NCBI GenBank assembly: GCA_009760855.2
Contig: WPIO01000043.1
Span: 3,370,501-3,434,500, forward strand
Direction of reading: 5' to 3'
Source: Cristatella mucedo
Taxonomy: Eukaryota; Bryozoa; Phylactolaemata; Cristatellidae
Length of the DNA stretch: 64,000 nucleotides
A program made the position numbers and the translations under genes. Below are positions 1 through 10,677 of the stretch, piece after piece (position 1 is the first letter of the stretch; each line of letters begins with the position of its first letter). The notes under the pieces are model-generated. The model did no database searches, had not been told where the DNA came from, and was given only the letters and a program-made list of their open reading frames with translations.

Positions 1-120
1 AGAGAATTTAATCTCTATTAAGGCGCTTCAAATATGCCACGAGGCTTTAGCCTACGACCTCGGCCAGACCTTGGTCGGGGTGAGCACCTTAAACACAGGA
101 TCAAGCCAGCATTTTAAGCA
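1..120 (-). mobile_element. SINE-1 copy (tRNA head + LINE-A-like tail), partial
   Basis: Read on the minus strand this is the tRNA-like head (GGTGCTCACCCCGACCAAGG, then a degraded B-box region) followed by the tail with the AGAGA/TCTCT inner hairpin and the GCGC outer arm. The A-box end runs into unmatched sequence and the tail is cut by the window edge. It matches the copies at 9490, 16230, 22130 and 27750. Confidence 0.75.
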
Positions 121-295
121 AATTGTATTCACAAGCAAGCTAACTAATTCATTTTTAATATCCTCTGAGACGCTCCATCGTTATGCATCTAAAAATGTAA
201 ATTAAAGATTAGATGGTTCACCATCATCGTTCATTTAGCAGCAGAAGAGTCAATAAAGAAGTATCTACTGCAGGACACTGTGTGGACACTGGCGA

Positions 296-500
296 CACTG
301 TGCATGCTGCCACTAACCACATTTGCATGCTGACCCTGTGCATGTCACCCCTAACCAAGTTATTCAATTTGTTTGTTTTTCAAGCATGATTTTACTTACC
401 ATTCAATTGCATTTCCCTTTACAGCAAATGTAAAGCGCCTAGAAAGAGATTAAGTTCTCTGAGGGCGCTTTATCAAGTACATTATTATTATTATTATTAG
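296..500 (+). mobile_element. LINE-A 3' end fragment
   Basis: Matches the last about 200 bases of the long LINE-A copy at 33640-33846: the TGCATGCTGCCACTAACCAC block, the CAAGCATGAT block, then the terminal hairpin (AAAGCGCCTAG ... GAGGGCGCTTTA) and an ATT repeat tail. It is non-coding here and 5'-truncated. Confidence 0.85.
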
Positions 501-865
501 GACTAATTTCCACGACACCGGGGTCGTAAAGTTCGATCCCCTTAGCCCATCTATCATATTGTGCTTCACAACCACGTTCACAAGTGTCGCTGATCGAAAA
601 CTACGATTTCTGTGTGCTTTTGCTACTTTACGAGCACCCAAAGGTAATTTTGAAAAGTTGAATTCTGGGACGGGGAAGTAGTAACCGGTCTCGGTAAGGT
701 TTGGCTGAAACTGAGCGAAACATTGCGAGTGGAGAAATTTAAGCGAACGCTGTTCAGAGATCAGCGCCCGACCCTGCATCTTAGCCTAGGAGTGAGCACT
801 GCTTCACGATCGAGGTCGAGTTCTGAATCAGGCAATTCTCTGTTCGGTGCTGCGAAATGAAGTAG
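501..865. other. unassigned sequence
   Basis: No recognised repeat or gene. The minus strand is open for 109 codons (779 to 450). It contains a stretch reading NRSFRSATLVN that faintly recalls the C-terminal part of LINE ORF2 proteins (GDRSFSSA... in LINE-B). I cannot assign it. Confidence 0.3.
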
Positions 866-1060
866 TATAGTATAGTATAGTATACTGATTGCCATTACGA
901 ATTAACTGCTGTTAAAGTAATTCAACTTCTGATAAGCTTACCCGAACTTCTGTACACTTTAACACGAGTTGCGAAGAAGAGAAAAAAAAAGACAAAGAGA
1001 GAGATAGAGAGAGGGAGAGAGAGAGACAGATAGACAGAAAGCGCGAAAAAGAAAGGGAAA
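866..1060. repeat. simple repeats (TATAG)n and (GA)n
   Basis: A short TATAG pentamer run lies near 866-885, and a purine-rich GAGA tract with GATA/GACA interruptions lies at about 978-1060. No coding content. Confidence 0.85.
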
Positions 1061-1139
1061 ACGATAAGTTTAGCATCTAAATAAATGTATTCAAATGCGG
1101 AATAATGGCGAGTCCAGTTTATTGGATTGTCGATAGATC

Positions 1140-1345
1140 AAAGAAGGTGACGCCGTTATGGCACACTAGGTAAGGTGGTTGCTTTTCATGACCTCGGTCC
1201 CGGGATCGTGGGTTCAAATCCTGCGGTGTGAGATCCTTTATTGCCAGTGGAAGCGGTGGCGATAGCCGGTAAGGCTCTCCTGTCGCTGTACAAAAGAGGC
1301 TGTTTAATCAGCAAGTATTCTTTTTCAGCAATTCTAAGACTAAGA
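1140..1345 (+). mobile_element. SINE-2 copy (tRNA-derived)
   Basis: The tRNA-like head has an A-box-like TGGCACACTAGG and a B box GGTTCAAATCC, followed by the family body (TTTATTGCCAGTGGAAGCGG, GAGGCTGTTTAATCAGCAA). The same body recurs at 6905, 13990, 30305, 43770, 45590 and 63505. Not a functional tRNA gene: anticodon and acceptor stems are not preserved. Confidence 0.8.
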
Positions 1346-2595
1346 AGATGCACGTACAGAAGTCGCATCAAGTAACGCACCGTCTGCTAAACAAAGTTAA
1401 TGTGTGTGCGTGTGAACTTTCTAAAAAGTAAGCGTGAAATAGAGTTCAGGCATGCTATTTTCTGTTATAGTAGAACTTTGAAGCTGCACTTTGTGTGAGA
1501 AGCTGACAGCTACGCCAGACGGACGAAGACGTTGATATTTCGAGAGAAGAGGGCGGCGATTCAGTAAATGCGTGAATATCTATTGAATACTAGTGAAAGT
1601 CGTCAATGGAGGGTTGGACAGTGCGTGTCAAGCATGGATTCCTGACGGCGGTGAGTCAAAGCTGCACGCAGAGAAGAGCGCGGCCCGCTGTCTCGCGTGA
1701 AGCCGGAGCGGAAGTCTCTTTATTTTCTTTCTGCGCTATTTACTAAGCGATCGCCGCTTTCTGCGGGTCTATTCATTTGTCGGCAGAGGGCTCAGCGCAG
1801 CGCAGCCCTCGTTACCTGAGCGCGTTACCTGAGTTACGCGCTACCTGAGCGCGAGCTCCGCAATCGTAACGGAGAATCGGCCGCGCTCATATATTTATGT
1901 TTGGTGTCCGTCCGCTAGCCGTCCTTTCATCGCCCACATTTCAAGCGTTCTTCGCGCGTCTTTTCGACTTGTCTTTCGACCGCTCTTCAAATTTGAGCCA
2001 TGATTGATTGCCGCTAATTCCGTTTTCCCATGACACGTGGCGAGGGCCAGCTTGGGGGACTGAAAAAACTGGGATGGCTTTTGAGAATGTATTCGCAAGT
2101 AGTCATTCAATAATTTGACGAAATTCAGAAAAAGCTAAATGCCACCTGATGCTCATCGCATTAGTTGGATCCGTTTGCATTGTTCTTTACGCGTTTATGC
2201 GTGCTGGCACAGTGCGTGATATCGCAATGAAATTGACAAGCTTCCATTGCAGCAAATTCAACGTGCCTAGAGAAATATTTACTTTTCCGAGGATGCTTCA
2301 GGAATGTTTTACTATGAGTATTATTATATATACCCTTCATACAAATATAAGAGAAGCTCACTTCCTCTGAATTTTCTTTGTTGAGTCATAATACACGCAC
2401 ATTACACGTCTATAACGTGTCACTCTCGTAAATACTGATCACGGAAGACAGCACTGCCATCTTGCCACGTGTCCTAGGGAAGGACAGACTTTCTCACTTT
2501 AATTAGTACAGATCATGCACAGATGAGCTATTAAAGTACAAAGGATCAAAAGAAATTGCTTGAGTTGAGCAAAGAGAAAACGGAGCGGAACAGGT
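1346..2595. other. unassigned intergenic sequence
   Basis: I see no gene and no family shared with the rest of the window. Base composition rises to GC-rich at about 1490-1900 and falls again after 2100. ORFs of 60-75 codons overlap on both strands without recognisable motifs. Confidence 0.4.
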
Positions 2596-2975
2596 GCATC
2601 CTATTTGAAACCTAATGTTCGCAAAGTCGCCGGCGACAGAAGCTTTGGCTCTGCAGGTCCTAGACTGTGGAACTCGCTTCCACAATTCTTACGCAACGAC
2701 AACTACTCCACTACTGCCGACTATGGCACATCATTTTCAGCGGTTCTGAGCTGCCACTTCCATCCTAAACACTTCCTCAACGGCTCTCCTGACTCTGCTA
2801 TGCTTCCGACTTTCTCTTTGTTGCGTGAGATGAAGTGTGTCGACTACCGAATGCGTACCGAGAGCCGCTTAGGCTGTGAGTGCGCTATAAAATACTCTCA
2901 TGCGTAACACCCACATGGTCTTTATGACTTTGCGGAGTTACAGACGGAGATACTTCGCATTACATTACACTGTAC
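2596..2975 (+). mobile_element. LINE-B 3' end fragment
   Basis: Encodes the C-terminal piece of the LINE-B ORF2 ([20 protein letters not shown], then [19 protein letters not shown]), a stop, and the non-coding end CAGACGGAGATAC followed by TTACATTACA repeats. 5'-truncated copy. The same protein segment appears on the minus strand at 7528, 29066, 47284 and 60765. Confidence 0.85.
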
Positions 2976-3179
2976 GTAGTGACGGAATCCAAAAGCGAGT
3001 ACCATGCAGACTTTCGGCGAGGATAACTACTACAGGTCCAATCGTCACCAATAGTTTGCAATAATAAAATAAGGATACATTTGCAGAGATCATTGAGAGA
3101 AATCAGTCTCTTTCGAGGCACGTACATTTTCTGTATAGTGATCATGCCAATATAGTTAGGATGTAATGTTCAGGGTTTC

Positions 3180-3545
3180 GGTACGCATGAGCATAGTAAG
3201 GACAAATCGCCCGGACACAGCAAATTCTTCCAGAAAAGGACGCGCTTTTAGCTTCTGTTTCAACTTCGTCGGATCAGGGAATGTTGTGACTTCTTTTTGG
3301 ATTAAGTTCCTGGCTTTGACAGTATACAAACTAAAGACGCGTTCGAAAAGGATTTGATGTAGGTTCGAGGTTCAGGTAAAAAACTTGAGTCAAAAGAGTG
3401 GGCGTTACAATGTTTATCCGGATTGGGAAGTAGTTGTGATTGGTAGTTGTGCTTGAGCACGAAAATGAAAAGGAGTAAAAGTGAGTGACAAACCTTAAAA
3501 TAGAAACGATGCTTGACGGGTAGCCTGTGCAGGCCGATGAGAAGG
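3180..3545 (-). mobile_element. LINE-A fragment, degenerate
   Basis: On the minus strand it aligns with the ORF2 C-terminus to 3' region of LINE-A: the segment complementary to AGTGAGTGACAAACCTTxAAAT, the TTGACGGGTAGCCTGTGCAGG block and the GGxATGTTGTGACxTC block. Many substitutions; the terminal hairpin is missing. Confidence 0.6.
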
Positions 3546-3885
3546 AGTGTTATGTTTAATGCTACTTCAAGCGAGCTTCCGCGGCTCTGAAACAGGAAAT
3601 GGTTCTTTTAAACTAGTTGTTACAGACCAACTGCCGATAGTTAAGCGGTGAATTTTAAGAAAAGCTGAAACAATGGCGGAAATCAATCTGAGCCGTCGAC
3701 GCGCAGCAACTGATTTTAGCGTGCCATTTGCCATGACATTGCCAGATACAACACCCAAGCAAGCCCACATCTTGGGGTCAATCAATTTAAAGGGCCACGC
3801 ATTGCCTGTGCATCTGCGACGCATGTGCGTTGTATATTCTAGTAATAGTTGCGCTTCAAGTAAGTGCAGTTGGAATGCATAAACT
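3546..3885. other. unassigned sequence
   Basis: No motif recognised. Both strands are open for 69 and 107 codons in overlapping frames, which is not persuasive as coding. Confidence 0.35.
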
Positions 3886-4225
3886 TGCATAACAATAATA
3901 ATAATAATACATTTGACAAAGCGCCCTCAGAGAACTCGATCTCTTTCTAAGCGCATTACAAGTGCTGCAAAAGAAGCGATCAAATGGTTAGTGATAGCAT
4001 GCTAAATAAATAACAAGAACAGCATGGTTAGTGGTGACACGCAAATAGTCAGCATGCAAGTATGGCTAGCGGCAGCATGCAACAGTGTCAGAACGCATAA
4101 GCACATAAAAGACGAATCACAGGGACCCACTAAATATTCTGATAAATAGATTCGCTTTTAGTTTCTTTTTAAACGTGGAAAAGTCAGGATATAGTTGGAA
4201 CTTAAATATGACGGGCTTGACTGCA
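3886..4225 (-). mobile_element. LINE-A 3' end fragment
   Basis: Starts with the ATT-type tail in reverse (AATAATAATAATA), then the terminal hairpin (GCGCCCTCAGAGAACTC), then the non-coding 3' region and the start of the ORF2 C-terminus. 5'-truncated. Confidence 0.8.
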
Positions 4226-4240
4226 GACTGTCCGATTCAC

Positions 4241-4995
4241 TGGCCATCCCAGTCTCCTTAAGTCAAAAAGCGGTCAGCATGAAGTGACCCCGGAAGTTAA
4301 GCTAGCGCCGTGCTGTCTTGACGTTCGTGTAAGCATCAGATGTACGGCTAGCCGTGGGCTTGCGCGTTCAGATGTTCCGGGAGCTCAAGCGGCAGTCTGG
4401 TGTAAAGCAATTCTGTATATTGTCAACCGGCCAGCTCTCGATGTTCGCAATTGCACGATCGCTAGCGCGACCAACAGCACCACATCCGGCGTGGTGATCA
4501 GCAGGGCAATGTCATTGCGATGGAACCGCTCGTCATGCGAAGCTCCAGCTCAAGCAGACTCCGCCGATGACGTCAATCTGTATCGAATGCCAGCTGGCGG
4601 TGTATGCAATTGAGAAGCGATCGGGCGGCTTTTAAGTGACAAGATATGCAGAGTCACGACAAGGCCGCCCGTAGCCAAGGCCAAGGTCGGGTAGCCGCTC
4701 GAGCGCGCTCGTCCGCGATGCTGAACCGCTTATCTTGAGAGAGAGACCACTCGTTCTTCAGAGACCGGGAGTGGCCCGCCGAGCGGCTGCAGCTGCCGCA
4801 GCTTCTGCCCTATCGGATCGCGTGTGCTGTTTCGCAGGCTGCGTCCTGACTCTGCCCAAACCTACCGCTGCACTAGATCGCACGACTTTCTCGGCCCAAG
4901 TCTCGATATTTTGCAGTCATCGTGAAGACAGCGCGCCAGCAGAGTAGAAAAATGTAGCGCAAGCGGCCGCGGCAGGATCTTAACAGCTTCTGATA
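4241..4995. other. GC-rich unassigned block; possible protease-like ORF relic
   Basis: Clearly richer in G+C than its surroundings. The minus strand near 4430-4550 reads HDERFHRNDIALLITTPDVV, which recalls the NDIALL segment around the catalytic aspartate of S1 proteases. No flanking HC/GDSGGP motifs were found and an in-frame stop lies just upstream. Unproven. Confidence 0.2.
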
Positions 4996-5525
4996 ATCTT
5001 GGCCAGCCCTTCAAGCCAACGATTCAAATGAAATCTTCTCGCAGTACGAGGATTCTTGACATTCGATCAGACGACGGTCCTCTTTTGTGATTTCTGTCAG
5101 TGTGTAGGCTCTTCGAATGATGATCGCTGTCGGACCGCCTGTATTAACTATTCAAGATATTTAGTTATTAAAGCTATGTGTATTTTATGTACTAACTATT
5201 CAAGGCCGAAAAACCATGACCGAAAAAAGCGTCTCTTTTGTCTCCAGGAAATGAGTTTTCCCATCGACAGTCTCGCCAGGTAGAATACTGAAATTCGACC
5301 CCGAATTGTGGCTTTTGTATTCCGCATCGCATGCAAGCGCGAGATTTAAATCTTCTGCTTCTGATTTAAATCTTGCTGATTTTTCTGACACGACAAGCAG
5401 TACAGGTGTGATAGATTGTGAATAAGGAAATTCTGCTACACTGAAAAAAAGCAATTAGCTCGCGATTTTATTTTCTCCAAAAAACACTATTTGGATAATA
5501 ATTAGCATACTCGCTTTATCAAGTG
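4996..5525. other. unassigned sequence
   Basis: No gene or shared repeat seen. Confidence 0.35.
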
Positions 5526-5566
5526 AATTATTATTACTATTATTATTATTATTATTATTATTATAC
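5526..5566. repeat. (ATT)n microsatellite
   Basis: Run of TTA/ATT trinucleotides. It is preceded by CGCTTTATCAAGTGAATTA, so it is probably the surviving tail of an otherwise decayed + strand LINE-A insertion. Confidence 0.8.
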
Positions 5567-6904
5567 TCCATCGGTGCTTCTTCAACAGTAGTAATAACCA
5601 ACCTCTATAATAAGCCAGGTTGGTTAGTCCATAAATCCTGAAGCATCTACGAAACAGGCATTGGCGTTACTGTCATTGACGCTAGTTTACACTGAGTCAT
5701 TTGCGTCACATTTATAGAGCAACTACTATGGTGCATTGATGATTATAGTACACAAGAGGGAAATAACTTGCTAACATGCACAGGTAATAGTATCATGCAC
5801 TTTCATAGTGGCAATTGAACACTAAAAAGCTTGAAAATAAAAGGAATATGCACTGATAACGGTTTCTCAATGGATGATCATTGCATTCCAACAGCTTGTG
5901 GTCTCGGCACTATGACCCTTTTAGCCGTCGACACGCACAGGCGACTGACGCTTCCGGTGAGTCCGAGCTTCCGCTCGGACAAGCTGAGTTAGGATATTTG
6001 GAAACATCCAGAGTGAGCGTGACCTAACGGAAGTCATTCTGTGCTTGGTTTCGGTAAGCAATGGACATGAATACATCCAATACGCCAGTGATTACTTAAG
6101 TGGCAGCGACTTCCGCAAGTCATCGTGGACCGGCGAAATTTTGCAGCAATGAATTGGTAACAGAAAGAAGCGAAGCCTGAATAATTTAAAAGTAGCTGTT
6201 GCCAAAAGCAGCGAGTTAAAACAAGCATCATACGAAGCCGCTCAGTACCAAAACTCAGTAAAACGGCGCATCCGATAGGCTCTACGAAAGGAAGAGACTG
6301 AAGAGGGAGCAGCTTCGGGCTGTCAGAGCTCGTCAGCGTGCGTCTCACTTGCGACAAGGTCAAGGCCAAAATGAAACTACTGCGGGCAAGACTCGAGCAA
6401 TTAACCACGCAGGTCATGCTAAGAAGTTATTGTCAGAAAAGTGGCCAGGTTCCTCAGCCAGGTTGGGCACACCTCTAGACAGATTGACGGACACCTAGGT
6501 CCGAATTGTCGTGTGACATTATTATTTCCCGTAATTTTTCACGAGCACTATCTAAAGAAAACAAAATGAGTTTAGTGGCTAGAGAAATAAAACTGTTTGT
6601 AGCAACTTACTACAAGAAAGTATTCTGGAAAGATAGGGCATACATTTTTTAACGAGAATAATAAAAACTTCAGCCCCCGTTAACCCCAAAGGAGAGGTCA
6701 CACCGATTAAATTCAGGAGGAAGCATGCGAGGAAATCCAATTCCCAAAATGTTTTACAGCGATGCTTTTGCTGGCCTTCAGTAGCTTCGTGAACTTGCAT
6801 ATAATTCCTGCAACCGCAAATAGTCTCCATGTCTGAGCGAAGCATTAGGGTGATCGCACTTTGAAAGTCAGGGCTTCTTTTCACTCAAAATTTAGCATTG
6901 TCAG
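5567..6904. other. unassigned intergenic sequence
   Basis: Nothing recognised. The 127-codon minus-strand ORF at 6034-6417 has no family features that I can name. Confidence 0.35.
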
Positions 6905-7083
6905 CCAGAGAAAAAACTGCTAAGAGATTCAACCATTTTCTTGCTAACTAGAAGAGCCTTTACGGCTATCATCACCGCTTGCAGTGGCGATAAAGGATCG
7001 CCCACCGCAGGATTCGAACCCTCGACCTCGTGGCCGAGGTCGTGAACACCAACCGTCTTCCCTAGTGAGCCAATACGGCTCAC
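6905..7083 (-). mobile_element. SINE-2 copy, best-preserved head
   Basis: On the minus strand: GCCGTATTGGCTCACTAGGG (A-box region), the consensus B box GGTTCGAATCC, then the body GGCGATCCTTTATCGCCAC and GATAGCCGTAAAGGCTCTTC. Because both Pol III boxes are intact it looks like a tRNA gene at first sight, but the rest of the cloverleaf does not fold and the body is the shared SINE body. Confidence 0.85.
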
Positions 7084-7159
7084 CAGATAATGTTTCCTAC
7101 TTCTTTGTCGACAGCATTGCGCACTATCGCGCCTTCATAAATCTACCTCCGATAAAAGT

Positions 7160-7440
7160 AAGTGCCTAATTAAAAACGCACACTTTTATGACAGCATTTA
7201 CTGGGTCCCTCTGATTCGTCCTTTATGTGCTTATGCTTGCTGAAACTGTACATGCTGCCACTAACCATACTTGTACGCTGAACCGGTGCATATCGGCCCT
7301 AACCATGTTATTGTATTGTTGTTAATTGAGTATGCTACCACTAAACATTCGATCGTGCTTTCTTTGCAGCAGAAGTAAGGAGCCTAGAATGAGACAAAGT
7401 TCTCCGAGGGCGCTATATCAAATGCATTTTTATTATTATC
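7160..7440 (+). mobile_element. LINE-A 3' end fragment
   Basis: Begins at the ORF2 C-terminal AAAAACGCAC..TTTATGACAGCATTTA region, runs through the CATGCTGCCACTAACCA block and ends with the hairpin GCCTAG..GAGGGCGC and an ATT-like tail at 7425-7438. Confidence 0.85.
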
Positions 7441-7527
7441 AGTGGCCAGCAGGCTAACCTGACCCACAGCAAGAAGAAACTACGATAGCTAGAGTATCCA
7501 TCGAATGTCTGACAGTTTTTCTAATTA

Positions 7528-8820
7528 GTGTAATGTATCTCCGTCTGTAGCTTCACAAAGTCACGAAGACTATGTGGTTGTCACGCAGGAGAGTTTCGTA
7601 TAGCCCACTCACAGCCTAAGCGGCTTTCGGTACGCATTTGGTAGCCAACACACTTCTTCTCGCTTAACACAGAGAAAGTGGGAAGCATAACGGAGTCTGT
7701 AGAGCAGTTGAGGTAGTGAGTAGCATGGAAGCAGCAGCTCAGGACCGCAGAAAAGGATGAGCCATGGTCGGCAGCAGGAGAGTGGTTGTCGTTGCGTAAG
7801 AACTGTGGAAGCGAGTTCCACAGACTAGGACCTGCAGAGCTAAAGCTTCTGTCGCCAATGATCTTTAGGCGGAGGAATGGAACAGCTAATTCATTGTCCA
7901 CACAGGACCCGAGGGCACGAAGAGGCTGAAACTGGTGCAGCAGTTCAGCTAGGTACGAAGGAGTCAATCCGAGGCGGGCCTTGAGGGTCAGCGTAAGAGC
8001 TTTGCTCTGTATCCGTTTCGCAACCAGCATCCGTCATAGCTCTTTTAGCAAAGAAGATACGTGTTCAAACCTCTGGGATTTAAAGACTAGCCTTGCAGCA
8101 ATATTCACAGCTAGCTGCAGTGGCCTAGTTTTTTCTTTGGTAGTCTAGCTAAAAGAGAGTTACAATAATCAAGCCGAGACAGAACTAACGGGCTAGTTAT
8201 TATTTTGCAAGCCACTGTGAAAGACAGCTCCTAATCTTAGATAGGGATTGGACGTGATGGCTAGCTGTAGAAACAGTCTTCTGAATGAAGCTTTTAAAAT
8301 TTAGGCAGCTGTCCATAACGACACCTACATTTCAAGCACGTGGCGATGGTCGCACAAAAGCATCAGCTATAAGAAGAGCAAAGCCTTTCAATCCTTCCAC
8401 AAGCTCAGGGTGTCGTATGAGCAGCAGTTCGGTTGTATCGTCATTTCATTTCAAGAAGTTTTCCGACATCCAGGATCGAATGTCGGCAAGGCAAGCAGTT
8501 TCTCAGTTGCTGCAGCAGATTCCAACGGTTTGAATGACACATACCGGTGAGTATTGTCAGCATAAAAGCAATATCCAATTCAATGGACCTTAATCATTAA
8601 TCCTTAATCTTAATCATCATCATTTTCCCCAGAGGTTTAGTATAAATAGAGAACGGCAAGGGACTGAGGACGGAACCTTGAGGGACTCCAAAGGTGACTC
8701 GTCTCGTGTGTGAGACCTGACGCCCACACACCACGGATTGAACACGATCAGGCAAGTACGATTTGAACCACACCAGAGCCTCGTCTGCCAGACCTATCTA
8801 TATCAAAGGATATATACTGC
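7528..8820 (-). mobile_element. LINE-B copy, RT core to 3' end, inactivated
   Basis: Longest LINE-B piece here. Minus strand from the 5' side: GVPQGSVLSP (motif of the RT palm) at about 8667-8697, then FYADNT at about 8550-8575 in place of YADD, then a connecting region with indels, the segment ending [40 protein letters not shown], a stop at 7581, and the end AGACGGAGATACATTACA. The second catalytic aspartate is changed to asparagine and the frame is broken, so it is a pseudogene. 5'-truncated. Confidence 0.8.
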
Positions 8821-8989
8821 TATCACTGCCACCCTGAAAAACCGCCATGCCCGGACACATGCAGGAGACTGGCATGCGCATCCGATTGGGGCTACGCCGA
8901 ATCAACCGACTTCCAGTCTGCCAACCTGGTTGCTACCACTGTGGCCTACCCGCCGCCTTGCGGCGTAGCCCCAGAATCCCCAATCACTT
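8821..8989. repeat. GC-rich inverted repeat
   Basis: GGGGCTACGCCG at 8888-8899 is the exact reverse complement of CGGCGTAGCCCC at 8961-8972. GATTGGGG at 8884-8891 also pairs with CCCCAATC at 8978-8985. This gives a stem of 12 bp or more with about 60 bases between arms, set between LINE-B and LINE-A pieces. Family unknown. Confidence 0.7.
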
Positions 8990-9250
8990 GTCAACATAAT
9001 AAGAGTAATGATGATAATAATAATAATGCACTTGGTAAAGCGCTTTCAGAGAACTCAATCTCTTTCTAGGGGTTTGGATTTACTGCAAAGGAAACACGAT
9101 CGAATGCTGAGTGGTATCACGCTTGATAAACAACATGAATTACATGGTTAGGAGTGAAATGCACAGGGTCAGCATGTAAGTGTGCCTAGGTCACGGGCCA
9201 AGGTCATAAGACGCGGGGTGCACTGAGCAAGCTCGGCACTCAGTTGGTGT
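8990..9250 (-). mobile_element. LINE-A 3' end fragment
   Basis: Reverse ATT tail (AATAATAATAATGCACTTGG), terminal hairpin, and the GACATGCACAG / GGTCAGCATG block. Ends within the non-coding 3' region. Confidence 0.8.
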
Positions 9251-9284
9251 GCAAGTGGCGTGAAGGCTAACAACGAGATGGCCT

Positions 9285-9480
9285 TGACTAATAATAGTAA
9301 TAATAACACCACTATAGTGATTTTTATTAATAAATCTGACATAGCGCCTCCAGAGAACTCAATCAATTTCTAGACAATTTAAATTTGCTGCAAAGAAAGC
9401 ATAGTTAAATGGTGAGTGGTAGCATGGTCAATGAAGACAAGTATATCATGGTTAAATATGACATGCACAGGCAAAGCCAG
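9285..9480 (-). mobile_element. LINE-A 3' end fragment, part 1 of a split copy
   Basis: Reverse tail (AATAATAGTAATAATAAC), hairpin (GCGCCTCCAGAGAACTC), then the family body up to GACATGCACAGGC. Homology stops near 9480 at the SINE-1/GC-rich block and comparable LINE-A sequence reappears at 9853. Confidence 0.7.
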
Positions 9481-9489
9481 GGGGTGACA

Positions 9490-9640
9490 GATATATATAT
9501 CAATATAAAATTCATTTATATAGCGCCCCAAGAGAACAATCCCTATTCAGGCGCTTCACATATGCCTCGGGGCTCGAGCCCACGACCTATGTCAGACTCC
9601 AGTCGGGGCGAGCACCTTAACCGCTAGACCAAACCAGCCC
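9490..9640 (-). mobile_element. SINE-1 copy
   Basis: Minus strand: CTGGTTTGGTCTAGCGGTTA (A box), GTGGGCTCGAGCC (B box), AAGCGCCTGAATAGGGA..TGTTCTCTTGGGGCGC (tail hairpin) and an AT-rich end. Probably inserted into the LINE-A fragment around it: GGTGACA occurs at 9483-9489 and again at 9852-9858. Confidence 0.85.
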
Positions 9641-9851
9641 GGCGCGAGATGGTAGGGTTGTCAGCGGCCACCTCTTGCCTGGTAGGTGGGTGCCGAGTCT
9701 GACACCCGGTCAGGCGGCCAGCGGCCACGCTGGACCCTGGTGCATGGCCTGGCCGCAGGCGCTGGGGGGGACGCCCCCAGACCCTCTTTACATGGAGGTT
9801 CCGCCCGGGACCCCCGTGCCGCTCTGGCGCTCAATTCCTGGCTTCGCCTCT
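9641..9851. other. GC-rich block between SINE-1 head and LINE-A
   Basis: About 210 bases of strongly G+C-rich sequence, directly 5' of the SINE-1 head (minus strand). It includes the hairpin CTGGGGGGGACGCCCCCAG near 9760-9781. It lies inside the possible GGTGACA duplication, so it may have moved with the SINE. No other copy in the window. Confidence 0.5.
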
Positions 9852-9852
9852 G

Positions 9853-9990
9853 GTGACATGCACAGGGTCAGTTCGCAAACATGTTAAGTGGCGGCATGCA
9901 CAGTGTCAGCACGAATAAGCACGCAAAGGACGAATCTCACGGACCAACTAAATTCTGTAATAAATAGATGCATTTTTACAGAGCAGATGT
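9853..9990 (-). mobile_element. LINE-A fragment, part 2 of a split copy
   Basis: Resumes at GTGACATGCACAGGGTCAG and runs to AAATTCTGTAATAAATAGATG, the ORF2 C-terminal/3' region in reverse. It re-enters the family sequence slightly before the point where part 1 left it, so it could also be a separate copy. Confidence 0.65.
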
Positions 9991-10019
9991 CACTTCTACA
10001 ATCGTCTTGTCATCTCTAG

Positions 10020-10677
10020 AGCACTCAAGAACTAAACGTCTTTCGGCGCTCGCACAGAAGCCAACACGGATCGCATCTTGCAGCAAAGCAAAATCAAGAA
10101 GCAAAGCTGAGCTCTACAATAGATGGACAGCGATTTGCATCGAAGCAACATGCATAGATCAGCCGATTCGGCTTCGAAGAGCGAAAATGCGATCACGCAC
10201 CATCTCGGAAGAAACACTGTATTGTTGGGCCAACACTAGGTTTCTCAGAGCTGGAAGAGCGCAAAAAGCTTCCGTCGCCAGCAGAATAAAGTCAGAGAAG
10301 GTAGGTCGTTGTAAAAAATTAGGAGCGCTTCGGCGTGACGTCCTACGAGATCTCGCGCAGCAGATCAGCACTCAAGAACTAAACGTCTTTCGGCGCTCGC
10401 ACAGAAGCCAACACGGATCGCATCTTGCAGCAAAGCAAAATCAAGAAGCAAAGCTGAGCTCTACAATAGATGGACAGCGATTTGCATCGAAGCAACATGC
10501 ATAGATCAGCCGATTCGGCTTCGAAGAGCGAAAATATCGCACCATCTCGGAAGAAACACTGTATTGTTAGGGCCAACATTCTAGAGCTGGAAGAGCGAAA
10601 GCTTCCGTCGCCAGCAGAATAAAGTCAGAGAAGGAAAAAAGGAGCGCTTCGGCGTGACGTCCTACGAGATCTCGCGC
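10020..10677. repeat. tandem duplication of an unknown unit, two copies
   Basis: Copy 1 (10020-10366) and copy 2 (10367-10677) share long identical stretches: AGCACTCAAGAACTAAACGT at the start, then the CAACATGCATAGATCAGCCG block, TCCGTCGCCAGCAGAATAAA and CTACGAGATCTCGCGC at the end. Copy 2 carries several deletions. A LINE-A fragment abuts the end. The 178-codon ORF across it is not supported as coding. Confidence 0.9.

Noticed and set aside
6990-7083. A functional tRNA gene
   Set aside because: A and B boxes are good but the cloverleaf fails and the sequence continues into the shared SINE-2 body.
7581-8030. 149-codon minus-strand ORF as a host gene
   Set aside because: It is the LINE-B ORF2 C-terminus, repeated in about a dozen places.
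9968-10504. 178-codon + strand ORF
   Set aside because: Spans the tandem duplication, repeats itself with the unit, and has no recognisable family or splice context.
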